A DNA stretch of 64,000 nt from Hyphomicrobiales bacterium (GCA_016185245.1 JACPNZ010000042.1:1-64000); one strand, 5' to 3'; positions 27,685-38,702 are shown, counted from the stretch's first letter. Numbers and translations are program-made. The notes: a model not told the origin generated them from the sequence alone.

Positions 27685-28491
27685 ATGAATGAAGCCCCGC
27701 GCAATCTCAAGCCCGCCCCGGAGATGATTCTCATCGAGCATCTGCCCTTTGTGACCGACGGCGGCATCGCCAGCCGGGCCCGTATCGGGCTCATGGTGCT
27801 CGCCACCGACTTCACCATCGAGCACGAATGGCGCCAGATCATGGCGGGACTTGCCGGTGTCGCCCTCTATCAAAGCCGCATTCTCAACGACAGTCAGATC
27901 ACCCCTGAGACGCTGCGCGCCATGGACCCGCGCAGCGCCGCCGCCACCGATGTGCTCCGGCCGGGCTCCCCTCTCGACGTGGTAGCCTATGGCTGCACTT
28001 CGGCCTCCATGGCGATCGGCGAGGAGAAAGTGTTCGAGAAGATTCGCTCGGTGCGCCCCGGTGTCAGCTGCACCACGCCGATTACCGCCGCCTTCGCCGC
28101 TTTCCGGGCACTCGGCGCCAAGCGCATCGGCGTGCTGACCCCCTATCGGGCGGATGTGAACCGGATCGTTGCCGACTACATCCGCGCCCGCGGTTTCGAG
28201 GTGCCGGTATTCGGCTCATTCAGCGAGCAGGACGACGGCATCGTCGCCCGCATCGCGCCCGCCTCGATCAAAGAGGGCATTGCGGCAATCATGGCCAAGG
28301 CGCCGATCGATGCGGTGTTCGTCTCCTGCACGTCGGTGCGGCTTGCCGAGGCGGCAGCGGCGATCGAGGCGGCGATCGGCGTGCCCGTCACCTCGTCCAA
28401 TCATGCCATGGCCTGGCACGCGCTGCGTCTGGCTGGCGTTGCCGACGCGATGCCGCAATGGGGCAGGCTCTTTACGCGTCCCCTGGCCTGA
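27685..28491 (+). CDS. Asp/Glu racemase-superfamily protein (maleate isomerase/EutA-like)
   Basis: A 268-residue cytoplasmic enzyme of the aspartate/glutamate racemase fold. Two catalytic cysteines are present in matching contexts, YGCTSAS (Cys104) and VSCTSVR (Cys215), the pattern of maleate cis-trans isomerases, arylmalonate decarboxylases and the ectoine-utilisation protein EutA. The substrate cannot be told; no ectoine or nicotinate genes adjoin it. ATG 27685 has GGAG upstream. It is divergent from lnt and its 3' end overlaps the convergent rimM by 20 bp. Confidence 0.8.
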   Translation: MNEAPRNLKPAPEMILIEHLPFVTDGGIASRARIGLMVLATDFTIEHEWRQIMAGLAGVALYQSRILNDSQITPETLRAMDPRSAAATDVLRPGSPLDVVAYGCTSASMAIGEEKVFEKIRSVRPGVSCTTPITAAFAAFRALGAKRIGVLTPYRADVNRIVADYIRARGFEVPVFGSFSEQDDGIVARIAPASIKEGIAAIMAKAPIDAVFVSCTSVRLAEAAAAIEAAIGVPVTSSNHAMAWHALRLAGVADAMPQWGRLFTRPLA

Positions 28492-28999
28492 CGCCCTCGT
28501 CGAGATAATCCTCGGGCAGGTCGACCACCACGCGGGCCTCTTCCACCGCCGTGACGAAGGGCGGCGCCAGGGGAATGAGTGCGGTGTCGCGGCGCCCTGC
28601 GATCTTCACGTCGAGAAGATCGCCGGCGCCGTAGTTCGCCACACCCGCGACCTCGCCCAGAATCGTGCCGTCTGGCCTGACGACCGGCAGACCGACGAGA
28701 TCGTTCACATAGAACTCGCCCGCGGCGGGATCGGGCAATCGCGTCCGGGCCACGAACAGTTCGGCCCCCTTCAGTGCCTCGGCGGCATTGCGGTCGGCAA
28801 CGCCATCGAGACTGGCGATGAAGTGATCCTTCTGTGGGCGGAGCTTCACGATGACGATCCTGCCGCCCGCCGCGGTCGAAAGCGGCGAGTAGGACGCGAT
28901 CGCCGCGGGCTCGGCGGTGAAGCTCAAGAGCTTCACCTCGCCCTTGATGCCATGGGCGCCGGCAATGACGCCGACGCGGACCGGAGTGTCCCGCGCCAT
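28472..28999 (-). CDS. rimM: 16S rRNA processing protein RimM
   Basis: A 175-residue 30S maturation factor that binds S19. VGVIAGAHGIKGEVKLLSF at the start and the C-terminal PRC-barrel with FYVNDLVGLPVV identify it; the C-terminus looks complete. ATG 28999 lies 14 nt after the rpsP stop. In most alphaproteobacteria trmD and rplS follow; here the operon ends and runs into a convergent racemase-like gene. Confidence 0.94.
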   Translation of the reverse strand: MARDTPVRVGVIAGAHGIKGEVKLLSFTAEPAAIASYSPLSTAAGGRIVIVKLRPQKDHFIASLDGVADRNAAEALKGAELFVARTRLPDPAAGEFYVNDLVGLPVVRPDGTILGEVAGVANYGAGDLLDVKIAGRRDTALIPLAPPFVTAVEEARVVVDLPEDYLDEGVRPGDA

Positions 29000-29012
29000 G
29001 GCCCCCCGACCC

Positions 29013-29354
29013 CTAGACCGCGGCCTTGGCGGCGGCGGCCTTCTCGCGCTCCAGACGCTTCTTGCCGGGCAGCGCCTTGATCGGATTGTTACGGGCCTCG
29101 CGCTTGGCCAGTCCTGCCTTGTCGAGGAAGCGCAGCACCCGGTCGGTTGCCTGGGCGCCCTTCTTGAGCCAGGCAGCGGCCTTCTCGGCGTCGAGCTGGA
29201 CGCGCTTTTCGTCGGCCTTGCCCAGCATCGGGTTGAACGAGCCCACCACGTCGATGAACTTGCCGTCGCGGGGCGAACCCGCATCGGCGATCACGATATG
29301 ATAATAGGGGCGCTTCTTGGTGCCCGCCCGGGCGAGCCTCATCTTCACGGCCAT
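29013..29354 (-). CDS. rpsP: 30S ribosomal protein S16
   Basis: A 113-residue ribosomal protein: [20 protein letters not shown] and [14 protein letters not shown] are the S16 core, with an Ala/Lys-rich tail of about 30 residues as is common in rhizobia. It lies in the order ffh-rpsP-rimM, spaced 33 bp after ffh. Confidence 0.96.
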   Translation of the reverse strand: MAVKMRLARAGTKKRPYYHIVIADAGSPRDGKFIDVVGSFNPMLGKADEKRVQLDAEKAAAWLKKGAQATDRVLRFLDKAGLAKREARNNPIKALPGKKRLEREKAAAAKAAV

Positions 29355-29387
29355 GTCTTTCTCCTTTTGATCCGTATGCAGACTAAT

Positions 29388-30950
29388 TCATTTCTTCCTG
29401 CCGAGGCCCGGCAGGCCGCCGAAGGGCTGGCCACCCAGACCCGGCAAGCCGCCGCGGCCGGGGAGCTTCGCTCCGCCCAGCCCCGGCAGTCCGCCCGCCG
29501 GAAGCTGCGGCGCGGCACTGCCCTTCATCATCTCTTTCAACTCCTCCGGCACCGCATCCGGGTTCATCCGGGCGAGTTCCGTCTGCATCCGCTCGATCTC
29601 GGCTGCATCGGGGGCCGCTTTGCCGCCCATCATCTTGCCGAACAGGCCCTTGCCCTGGCCCATCTGCTTCATCATGTCGGCCATCTGCAGGTGCATCTTG
29701 AGCAGGCGATTGATCTCCTCGACCCTGGTGCCGGAGCCCGCCGCCACGCGTTTCTTGCGGCTGGCGTTCAAGACCTTGGGATGGCGCCGCTCATAAGGCG
29801 TGAGCGACTGGATGATGGCGAGCTGGCGCTTCAGCACCTTGTTGTCGAGGTCGGCGCCCTCGAGCTGCTTCTTGATCTTGCCCATGCCGGGCAGCAGATT
29901 CATCATGCCGCCCATGCCGCCGAGCTTCTGCAACTGCTTCAGTTGCTCGGCCAGATCCTCGAGGTCGAAGGATCCTTTCCGCATCCGTTCGGCGATCTTC
30001 CTGGCCTTGTCGGCATCGATTTCCAGGGCCGCCTTCTCGACCAGGCCGACGACGTCGCCCATGCCGAGGATGCGGCCGGCGATGCGCTCGGGATGGAAAT
30101 CCTCGAGCCCGTCGAGCTTTTCGCCGGTCCCCATCAGCTTGATCGGCTTGCCGGTGACGGCCCGCATGGAAAGTGCGGCACCACCACGCCCGTCGCCGTC
30201 GATGCGGGTCAGCACGATGCCGGAAATGCCGATCTTCTCGTCGAAGGCGCGAGCGAGGTTGACGGCATCCTGGCCGGTCAAGGCATCGGCCACCAAGAGC
30301 GTCTCGTTGGGCTTGGCGATGTCGCGCACTGCGGCCGCCTCGGCCAAAAGCTCTTCGTCGATGTGAAGCCGCCCCGCCGTGTCGAGCATGACCACGTCAT
30401 AGCCGCCCTTCCGCGCTTCCGACATGGCGCGGCGGGCGATCTGCGGTGGCGTTTCGCCGGCAACGATGGCAAGGGTGTCGACCTTCACCTGCTTGCCGAG
30501 GATGGCGAGCTGTTCCTGGGCGGCGGGCCGCCTGGTGTCGAGCGAGGCCATCAGAACCTTGCGCTTGTCGCGCTCGGTGAGGCGCTTGGCGAGCTTGGCG
30601 GTGGTGGTGGTTTTGCCCGAACCCTGCAGACCAACCATCAGGATCGGCACCGGTGGCGAAGCCCGCAGGTTCAGCCCAATGGCATCGGAACCCAGAGTCT
30701 CGACCAACACGTCATGGACGATCTTCACCACCATCTGGCCGGGCTTGATCGACTTGACGATCTCAGCCCCCACCGCTCTGGCTTTGACCTTGTCGGTAAA
30801 GCTCCGCACCACGTCGAGGGCCACATCGGCCTCGAGCAGGGCCCGGCGAACCTCGCGGAGCGCCTCGTCGACGTCGGCGTCCGACAGGGCACCGCGACCG
30901 GTGATCTTGTCCAGAATGCCGGCGAGGCGCTCGCTTAAGCTATCGAACAT
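29388..30950 (-). CDS. ffh: Signal recognition particle protein Ffh
   Basis: A 520-residue GTPase that, with 4.5S RNA, targets nascent membrane proteins to FtsY and SecYEG. The N domain, G domain (GLQGSGKTTTTAKLA; DTRRPAAQEQL; DTAGR) and methionine-rich M domain (LPGMGKIKKQL; MNPDAVPEEL) are complete. The tail carries about four tandem GGLPGLGG-like units in its last 45 residues. The ATG at 30950 is preferred over the TTG directly before it. The SRP RNA gene was not seen nearby. Confidence 0.97.
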   Translation of the reverse strand: MFDSLSERLAGILDKITGRGALSDADVDEALREVRRALLEADVALDVVRSFTDKVKARAVGAEIVKSIKPGQMVVKIVHDVLVETLGSDAIGLNLRASPPVPILMVGLQGSGKTTTTAKLAKRLTERDKRKVLMASLDTRRPAAQEQLAILGKQVKVDTLAIVAGETPPQIARRAMSEARKGGYDVVMLDTAGRLHIDEELLAEAAAVRDIAKPNETLLVADALTGQDAVNLARAFDEKIGISGIVLTRIDGDGRGGAALSMRAVTGKPIKLMGTGEKLDGLEDFHPERIAGRILGMGDVVGLVEKAALEIDADKARKIAERMRKGSFDLEDLAEQLKQLQKLGGMGGMMNLLPGMGKIKKQLEGADLDNKVLKRQLAIIQSLTPYERRHPKVLNASRKKRVAAGSGTRVEEINRLLKMHLQMADMMKQMGQGKGLFGKMMGGKAAPDAAEIERMQTELARMNPDAVPEELKEMMKGSAAPQLPAGGLPGLGGAKLPGRGGLPGLGGQPFGGLPGLGRKK

Positions 30951-31236
30951 CAATTCCTTCCTTGCTGGTTCCCCGGGTCAAGCCCGGGGATGACAACTCG
31001 CATTGTCACCGCCCAAACGCCAATCGCACCCGGGGGCGAAACTCGCTGCCGGATGCTGGCCGCCGCACCTCCCGGGAAGATACCCATGTGTACGGTGGCC
31101 CGAGAGCGTTCAAGCGTCTCAGGTAATGGCAGGCGAGATAGGCGAAAGGCCGGGCAAAGTCAAATCGCCCCATTGACGGCGATCAAGGCCGCTTCCCATT
31201 TGAATACTTAATGATCATGTCGATTGGAGGACGGCC
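30951..31236. other. 286-bp spacer between ffh and the DUF3775 gene
   Basis: A divergent spacer. At 30971-30990 it holds a short palindrome, CCCCGGG-TCAAG-CCCGGGG, resembling the arms of the 24119 repeat. The middle contains two short open frames on opposite strands (30990-31211 plus; 31006-31173 minus, 55 codons), neither with a convincing ribosome site or codon bias. The 5' end of ffh and the downstream gene must be transcribed from here, but no promoter stands out. Confidence 0.4.
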
Positions 31237-31668
31237 ATGGTCAAGCGCGAGCCCTTAGAAGTTGAGCTTTCGATTGCCACCGATCAGGTCTGCTTCATCA
31301 TCGTCAAGGCCCGCGAGTTCGAAGCCAAGGACTGGCCGGCGGGGCTACAGGACGGCTCCAACAGTGCCGACGACAACATGATCGCGGTACTCGAATCCCG
31401 CCGCGACGATCCGGTCTTCGACGAGCTGCGGAGCTTCATCAATGCTTTGGATGTGGACCAGCAGATCGACCTGGTGGCGCTCGCCTGGGTGGGGCGCGGC
31501 GATTTCGACATCGACGAATGGGACGAGGCCCGAGCCGAAGCCGAAGCAGCACGCTCTACCCCCACCGCCGATTATCTCCTCGGCATGCCGCTTATCTCGG
31601 AATTCCTCGAGGAAGGTCTCGCCGCCGCCGGGCGTTCCTGTGCCGAAGAAGAAAAGGAGCACCTGTAG
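31237..31668 (+). CDS. DUF3775 domain protein
   Basis: A 143-residue acidic cytoplasmic protein. ISTDQVCFIIVKAREFEAKD-like opening (SIATDQVCFIIVKAREFE), then LRSFINALDVDQQIDLVALAWVGRGD and LGMPLISEFLEEGLAA match DUF3775, a small family common in rhizobia with unknown function. Start ATG has GGAGGA eight bases upstream. It reads toward rplU but is separated from it by a strong promoter, so it is probably an independent unit. Confidence 0.75.
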   Translation: MVKREPLEVELSIATDQVCFIIVKAREFEAKDWPAGLQDGSNSADDNMIAVLESRRDDPVFDELRSFINALDVDQQIDLVALAWVGRGDFDIDEWDEARAEAEAARSTPTADYLLGMPLISEFLEEGLAAAGRSCAEEEKEHL

Positions 31669-31670
31669 GC

Positions 31671-31699
31671 TTGACACCTCCCCGGCATTTCCCTAGAAC
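31671..31699 (+). promoter_or_regulatory. Sigma70 promoter of rplU-rpmA
   Basis: TTGACA (31671-31676), a 17-nt spacer and TAGAAC (31694-31699) lie directly after the DUF3775 stop and 148 bp before rplU. Spacing is ideal and the -35 is a consensus match. The resulting leader of about 140 nt carries a hairpin at 31761-31778. Confidence 0.75.
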
Positions 31700-31760
31700 C
31701 CGCCAGCCGCGTGGAACATTTATTTTCGCGCGTTTTGCGCTGTCCGAGGCAACTCGAATT

Positions 31761-31778
31761 CGTCTGATTTATCAGACG
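31761..31778 (+). promoter_or_regulatory. Hairpin in the rplU leader
   Basis: CGTCTGA-TTTA-TCAGACG forms a perfect 7-bp stem, followed downstream by GCGCC-ACAG-GGCGC near 31812-31825. There is no U-tract, so it is not a terminator. Ribosomal protein leaders often bind their own product; whether L21 binds here is untested. Confidence 0.45.
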
Positions 31779-31846
31779 CTTAAAGTCCGCTGGTTGAGCG
31801 AGTTTCCAGCGGCGCCACAGGGCGCGGCATAACAAGGACGAAACAC

Positions 31847-32287
31847 ATGTACGCAGTCATCAAGACCGGCGGCAAGCAGTACCGCGTTGCCGCCGACCAG
31901 AAAATCCAGATCGAGAAGCTCACCGGCGCGCCCGGCGACCAGGTCGAGTTCACCGACGTTCTGATGGTGTCGAACGACGGCACGATCGACGTCGGCGCCC
32001 CCTTCGTGGCCGGCGCCACGGTAGTGGGCGAAATCGCCTCCCAGGACCGCGGTCCCCACATCATCATCTTCAAGAAGCGCCGCCGCAAGCACTACCGCCG
32101 GCGCAACGGCCACCGCCAGGACTTGACCTCGGTCACCATCCGCGAAATCCTCACCGGCGGCGCCAAGTCCGCCAAGACGGCGGAAACGGAACCCGAAGCT
32201 GTCGCCGCCGCGCCGGCAGACGCCAAGCCGAAGAAGGCCCCCGCCAAGCCGCGCAAGGCCAAGACCACCGACGCCGACAAGGAGTAA
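31847..32287 (+). CDS. rplU: 50S ribosomal protein L21
   Basis: A 146-residue 23S rRNA-binding protein. The core ([33 protein letters not shown]) occupies the first 103 residues. The rest is an Ala/Lys/Pro-rich extension of about 40 residues, absent from the E. coli protein but common in rhizobia. It is followed five bases later by rpmA. RBS AAGGA precedes the ATG. Confidence 0.97.
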   Translation: MYAVIKTGGKQYRVAADQKIQIEKLTGAPGDQVEFTDVLMVSNDGTIDVGAPFVAGATVVGEIASQDRGPHIIIFKKRRRKHYRRRNGHRQDLTSVTIREILTGGAKSAKTAETEPEAVAAAPADAKPKKAPAKPRKAKTTDADKE

Positions 32288-32292
32288 GACCC

Positions 32293-32559
32293 ATGGCCCA
32301 CAAGAAAGCAGGCGGATCATCCCGCAACGGACGCGACACGGCGGGCCGCCGTCTCGGCGTCAAGCATTTCGGTGGTGAGTCCGTCATCCCCGGCAACATC
32401 ATCGTGCGCCAGCGCGGCACGGTCGTTCATCCCGGCAAGGGCGTCGGCCTCGGCCGCGATCACACGATCTTCGCAACCGTCGCCGGCACCGTCACCTTCC
32501 GCAAGACCAAAGACGACCGGCAGACCGTTTCCGTCGTCCCGCCGGCCGTCGCGGAGTAG
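32293..32559 (+). CDS. rpmA: 50S ribosomal protein L27
   Basis: An 88-residue ribosomal protein whose N-terminal tail reaches the peptidyl-transferase centre. [20 protein letters not shown] and [18 protein letters not shown] are hallmark sequences. It begins MAHKKAGG with no cleavable leader of the Firmicutes type. A strong terminator lies 55 bp beyond the stop. Confidence 0.97.
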   Translation: MAHKKAGGSSRNGRDTAGRRLGVKHFGGESVIPGNIIVRQRGTVVHPGKGVGLGRDHTIFATVAGTVTFRKTKDDRQTVSVVPPAVAE

Positions 32560-32613
32560 CGGCGGGCTCTCGACATCACCGCCGGACCCATCGATCCGGC
32601 ACATGAAAATTGA

Positions 32614-32650
32614 AGCGGAGAGGTGGGACGCCACCTCTCCGCTTTCATTT
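32614..32650 (+). terminator. Terminator after rpmA (bidirectional)
   Basis: AGCGGAGAGGTGG (32614-32626) pairs perfectly over 13 bp with CCACCTCTCCGCT (32631-32643) across a GACG loop, followed by TTCATTT. On the other strand it is followed by TCAATTTTC, so it can also serve the convergent transglycosylase gene. Confidence 0.85.
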
Positions 32651-32688
32651 GGGCAATTGCCATGGCCACGATAACCGCAAACGCCTCC

Positions 32689-33228
32689 TCAGAACACCGC
32701 GGCCACGTAGCTTGGCACCAGGCTGCGCCGGCCGAGCCCGCCATTGTGCTTGGAAGCGGCAAGCCGCAGATTGCCGGCGGAAGAACGGATTGCCAGCTGC
32801 AGATGCCGCAGCCCCACTTCAACCCCGGTCGAGGCGTTGAGCAGGCCGTCGCAGGGGCCGCGGTAGCCGATACCGCGGGCCGTCTGGCACTTCACCTGGA
32901 ACACGCCCAACTCGCCCTGGCTGCCGCGGGCCCGCGGATTGTAGCCCGACTCGATCTTGGCGATGCGCAGCGCAAACCAGGTGGGAACCCCGTAGCGCGG
33001 CGCCATGGACGAGATCAACGCCACCACGTTGCCCTGCTGGGCCCCGGACGGAGCCGCCGCCACGGCCCGTTGCCGACGGACCGAGTGCGCACCTTTGGCA
33101 GCCGATTGCCGGTGGAGGGTCTGAATCCTGCAGCTATCGTTGTCGCCGCAGCTAGCTTGTGCCGGGCCAGCAAATACAGCACCAGACAAGCCAAGACATG
33201 TAATCCCTGCAAAGAGCATCTTCTTCAT
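32689..33228 (-). CDS. Secreted lytic transglycosylase (SLT domain)
   Basis: A 179-residue exported protein: Sec signal peptide (MKKMLFAGITCLGLSGAVFA, cleavage near AQA-S), a basic linker, then a small goose-type lysozyme-like domain. The catalytic glutamate is in IAKIESGYNPRARGS, followed by GELGVFQVK and later KHNGG. Two cysteines in the mature N-terminus (ASCGDNDSC) could form a disulfide. Substrate is peptidoglycan. It lies on the opposite strand between rpmA and obgE, where acetyltransferase genes are often found in relatives. Confidence 0.88.
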   Translation of the reverse strand: MKKMLFAGITCLGLSGAVFAGPAQASCGDNDSCRIQTLHRQSAAKGAHSVRRQRAVAAAPSGAQQGNVVALISSMAPRYGVPTWFALRIAKIESGYNPRARGSQGELGVFQVKCQTARGIGYRGPCDGLLNASTGVEVGLRHLQLAIRSSAGNLRLAASKHNGGLGRRSLVPSYVAAVF

Positions 33229-33416
33229 GACAATCCTTCCTTATGCTGTGAGCGGGCGCTCCATGACTTCCAGTTGACCGGAACTCAACTTCACACGACC
33301 GCCGATGTCAGGGCGAAGGCCCGCGATAAACTTGCGGAATGTGGTCTCAATAAGGGGAAATTGTGCATTGCAACTGGAAACGCTTGCGGTTGCGTGGCGG
33401 CAAGCCCCGGGGCTAG

Positions 33417-35583
<2,167 letters not shown>

Positions 35584-35587
<4 letters not shown>

Positions 35588-36858
35588 AGCCTGCGACAAG
35601 CGACAATCGCCAGGTCATGCTGGCACTGGGCCAGGCGGCGCGCCGGGCGGCACGGGCGCTGGCGCTGGCGGCGACCGGGCAGAAGAACGCCGCCCTCCAC
35701 GCCATGGCGGCCGACATTCGCAAGCATGCGAACGAAATCGCATCGGAAAATGCCACCGATGTCGATGCGGCAAGGGCCAAGAACCTGAAGGACAGCTTCA
35801 TCGACCGGCTGACCCTGACGCCGGCGCACATCGAGGCCATGGCCAAGGGCCTCGAAGACATCGCCGCCCTGCCCGATCCGGTGGGGGCGGTCATGGCGCA
35901 ATGGGCCAGGCCCAACGGCATGGTGATTTCGCGGGTCAGGGTTCCGATCGGCGTCATCGGTATCATCTACGAAAGCCGGCCCAACGTGACGGCGGATGCG
36001 GGAGCCCTGTGCATGAAATCCGGCAATGCCGCGATCCTGCGCGGCGGTTCCGACGGCTTCCGCTCCTCCGCCGCGATCGCCGCCTGCCTGCAAAGGGGCC
36101 TGGCGGCGGCCGGTCTTCCTGAAACAGCAATTCAGATGGCGCCCACCACCGACCGCGACAGCGTCGGGCTGATGCTCGAAGGGCTCGGCGGCACCATCGA
36201 CCTGATCGTGCCGCGTGGCGGCAAGAACCTCGTCGGCCGGGTGCGGAGCGAAGCGCGCGTCCCGGTATTCAGCCACCTGGAAGGCGTTTGCCATGTCTAT
36301 GTCGACCGGGCCGCCGATCTCGAGATGGCAAAGAAGATCGTGCTCAACGCCAAGATGCGGCGTACCGGCGTCTGCGGGGCGGCCGAAACGATCCTCATCG
36401 ACCGGGCCGGCGCGGCGGCGAACCTCAGGCCGATCATCGGTACGCTGATCGACGCCGGCTGCGAAGTGCGCGGCGACGCCGCCGCCCAGGCTGCCGACCT
36501 TCGCGTCAAGCCGGCTCGCGAAGCGGATTGGTCCACCGAATACCTCGATGCCATCGTCTCGTTGCGCCTCGTCGATGGCGTCGATGAAGCCATGCGCCAT
36601 ATCGCGACTTATGGCTCGCAGCACACCGACGCCATTGTCACCGAGGATCGCGCCGCCGCCGAACGCTTCTTGAGCGAGGTCGACAGCGCCATCGTGCTGC
36701 ACAATGCCTCGACGCAATTCGCCGATGGTGGCGAGTTCGGTTTCGGCGCCGAGATCGGCATCGCCACGGGAAAGCTCCATGCCAGGGGACCCGTCGGACT
36801 CGAACAGCTCACCACCTTCAAGTACCAGGTGCGCGGCACGGGGCAGACTCGCCCGTGA
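35584..36858 (+). CDS. proA: Gamma-glutamyl phosphate reductase ProA
   Basis: A 424-residue aldehyde-dehydrogenase-fold enzyme reducing gamma-glutamyl phosphate to the semialdehyde. The catalytic cysteine is in [14 protein letters not shown], with [21 protein letters not shown] (nucleotide-site region) and the ending TTFKYQVRG characteristic of ProA. GTG 35584 overlaps the proB stop; the stop in turn overlaps the nadD GTG. Confidence 0.96.
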
Positions 36859-37475
36859 TCCGTCCCCCGCCCTTCGGTGACGGTCAGCGGATCGGGCTGT
36901 TCGGCGGGTCGTTCAATCCGGCCCATCGCGGCCACTACATGGTGGCGCTATTTGCCCTGAAAAACCTGAAACTCGACTGGGTGTGGTGGCTCGTTTCGCC
37001 GCAGAATCCGCTGAAGGACCCTTCCGAAACTGGCGAGTACGCTACGAGGCTGGCATTCACCGGGAAGATTGCCCGCCATCCGCGCTTCGTCGTCAGCGAC
37101 CTCGAGCAACAGGTCGGCTCGCGCACCACGGCCGAGACTCTTCGCCGCCTGAAGCCGGTGCTGGCGCGGGCCCATTTCGTCTGGATCATGGGAGCCGACA
37201 GTTTCGCCAATCTGCATCATTGGCATGACTGGCTGGAAATCCCCGAGACCTTGCCGCTTGCCATCCTGGCGCGGCCCGGCTATTCGCTGCGCGCCCTCAA
37301 CGGCCCTGCCGCCACCCGCTTGGACGACTTCCAGGTCCCGGCCGCCGTCGCCCCATCGCTCCTCACCCGCACCCCACCGGCCTGGGCCTTCATCCCCATG
37401 CCGCTGCGCCCCGAAAGTTCGACGGCAATCCGCCGTCGCCGCGACGTAATCGTCATGACACGCAAGTCCCCTTGA
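36855..37475 (+). CDS. nadD: Nicotinate-nucleotide adenylyltransferase NadD
   Basis: A 206-residue enzyme adenylating nicotinate mononucleotide in NAD synthesis. [14 protein letters not shown] holds the HxGH-type nucleotide motif, [15 protein letters not shown] binds the nicotinate moiety, and SSTAIR replaces the usual ISSTxIR. GTG 36855 overlaps the proA stop. It is followed by a short spacer and rsfS. Confidence 0.93.
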   Translation: MIRPPPFGDGQRIGLFGGSFNPAHRGHYMVALFALKNLKLDWVWWLVSPQNPLKDPSETGEYATRLAFTGKIARHPRFVVSDLEQQVGSRTTAETLRRLKPVLARAHFVWIMGADSFANLHHWHDWLEIPETLPLAILARPGYSLRALNGPAATRLDDFQVPAAVAPSLLTRTPPAWAFIPMPLRPESSTAIRRRRDVIVMTRKSP

Positions 37476-37699
37476 AGAGAGGGGCCAAAAGCCCTAGTTT
37501 AAGCCGTTGTCATACCAAAGGGACTTGACCAGCAGTCTGATGCAGACGTGCCTGACACAGAAGGACAGACCCCCTGAAAGCACCAGCGAAGAAAGCCGCT
37601 GCGCCTAAAGCCGCAGCGAAGCCGAAGGCTGCCGCCAACGATGCGGCAACCGCGACGAAAAAACCGGCGAGGGCCAGAAGCGCCCGAACCTCGAAACCC

Positions 37700-38044
37700 G
37701 TGAAGCCAGACCTGCTCAAGGCCGTCCTCGACCAGCTCGATGACGCCAAGGCGGAAGCCATCGTCACCATCAGCCTCGACGGCAAGGCGGCGATCGCCGA
37801 CACCATGGTGGTCGCCTCCGGCCGCTCCAACCGTCATGTCGGCGCCATCGCCGACCAACTGGTCGAGAAACTCAAGGCGGCGGGCCATCGCAATCTTCGG
37901 GTCGAAGGCCTGCCGCAATGCGACTGGGTGCTGGTCGACGCCGGCGACGTAGTGGTGCATGTCTTCCGCCCCGAGGTCAGGAGCTTCTACAATCTCGAGA
38001 AGCTGTGGTCGGAACATGCGCCCCAGGAGCGCCTCGCGGTCTAG
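37700..38044 (+). CDS. rsfS: Ribosome silencing factor RsfS
   Basis: A 114-residue (from GTG 37700) factor that binds L14 and blocks subunit joining in slow growth. SGRSNRHVGAIADQLVEKL, DWVLVDAGDVVVHVFRPE and FYNLEKLW are diagnostic, and the whole domain is covered. The GTG has no ribosome site. The same frame stays open upstream for 42 codons of Ala/Lys/Pro-rich sequence back to CTG 37574, which has AAGGA nine bases upstream, so the true protein may be 156 residues with a basic tail. nadD-rsfS-rlmH order is conserved. Confidence 0.92.
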   Translation: MKPDLLKAVLDQLDDAKAEAIVTISLDGKAAIADTMVVASGRSNRHVGAIADQLVEKLKAAGHRNLRVEGLPQCDWVLVDAGDVVVHVFRPEVRSFYNLEKLWSEHAPQERLAV

Positions 38045-38160
38045 AGCATCGGACCCAAAAGTGGACACCGCTTTTGGGAAGAATCCGATGCTCAAGCAAA
38101 TGAACTGGCGCAACTTTTCGCCCGCAAGTGGATTCCACTTGAGGGCCCGTTGCGCTAGAC
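38040..38160. repeat. RIME-like 120-bp palindromic repeat
   Basis: Starts at the very end of rsfS and ends one base before rlmH. A 10-bp stem GAGCATCGGA/TCCGATGCTC (38044-38053, 38084-38093) encloses CCAAAAG/CTTTTGG. A second hairpin CAAGTGGA/TCCACTTG lies at 38125-38141, and the ends (TCTAG.../...CTAGA) are themselves inverted. Bipartite palindromes containing this GAGCAT...AAAAGTGG pattern are dispersed through many Rhizobiales genomes. Confidence 0.75.
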
Positions 38161-38161
38161 G

Positions 38162-38644
38162 ATGAAGGTCGCCATCCTCGCCGTCGGCCGGCTGAAACCC
38201 GGCCCCGAAAAGATTCTGGCCGAGGATTACCAATCGCGTGCCGCGGGGCTTGGCCAGCGGGCCGGTATCACCCGCCTCACCGTTTCCGAACGGGCCGAAT
38301 CGCCGGCCGCTGCAGCGGCGGCCCGCCAGATCGAGGAAGCCCGTTTCTTCGCGCGCCATCTGCCGCCCCGGGCCTTCACCGTGGTCCTCGACGAGCGCGG
38401 CAAGGAATTCTCGAGTGCCGCGCTCGCCGACTTTCTGCGCCGCCATATCGACAGCGGCACCGCCGACATGGCCTTCCTGATCGGCGGACCCGATGGCCAT
38501 GCCGAGGAAACCCGCAAGCCGGCCGGACTTCTCCTCTCCCTGGGGCCCATGACCTGGCCGCACCGGCTGGTGCGCGTCATGCTGCTTGAACAAATTTACC
38601 GGGCGGTGACGATTATGGTTAATCATCCCTATCACCGGGCCTGA
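38162..38644 (+). CDS. rlmH: 23S rRNA (pseudouridine(1915)-N3)-methyltransferase RlmH
   Basis: A 160-residue SPOUT-fold methyltransferase acting on assembled 70S ribosomes. The trefoil-knot SAM site FLIGGPDGHAEETR, then LGPMTWPHRLVRVMLLEQIYRA and the C-terminal NHPYHR signature are intact. It starts directly after the RIME-like repeat, which may decouple it from rsfS. Confidence 0.95.
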   Translation: MKVAILAVGRLKPGPEKILAEDYQSRAAGLGQRAGITRLTVSERAESPAAAAAARQIEEARFFARHLPPRAFTVVLDERGKEFSSAALADFLRRHIDSGTADMAFLIGGPDGHAEETRKPAGLLLSLGPMTWPHRLVRVMLLEQIYRAVTIMVNHPYHRA

Positions 38645-38702
38645 CCGGCGCGGCAGTCCCGGCCGCAATTCGACCACCGAACGCCGCTAACCACCGGTTC
38701 CG

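Noticed and set aside
31100-31145. Segment with CTCAGGTAATGGCAGGCGAG resembling part of a glycine riboswitch
   Set aside because: The essential GCCGAAGG core and the paired flanks are absent and the downstream gene has no link to glycine metabolism.
31006-31173. A 55-codon minus-strand frame upstream of ffh with a fairly natural-looking peptide
   Set aside because: No Shine-Dalgarno, weak third-position GC bias, Arg-rich second half and no remembered homologue; not enough to call a gene.
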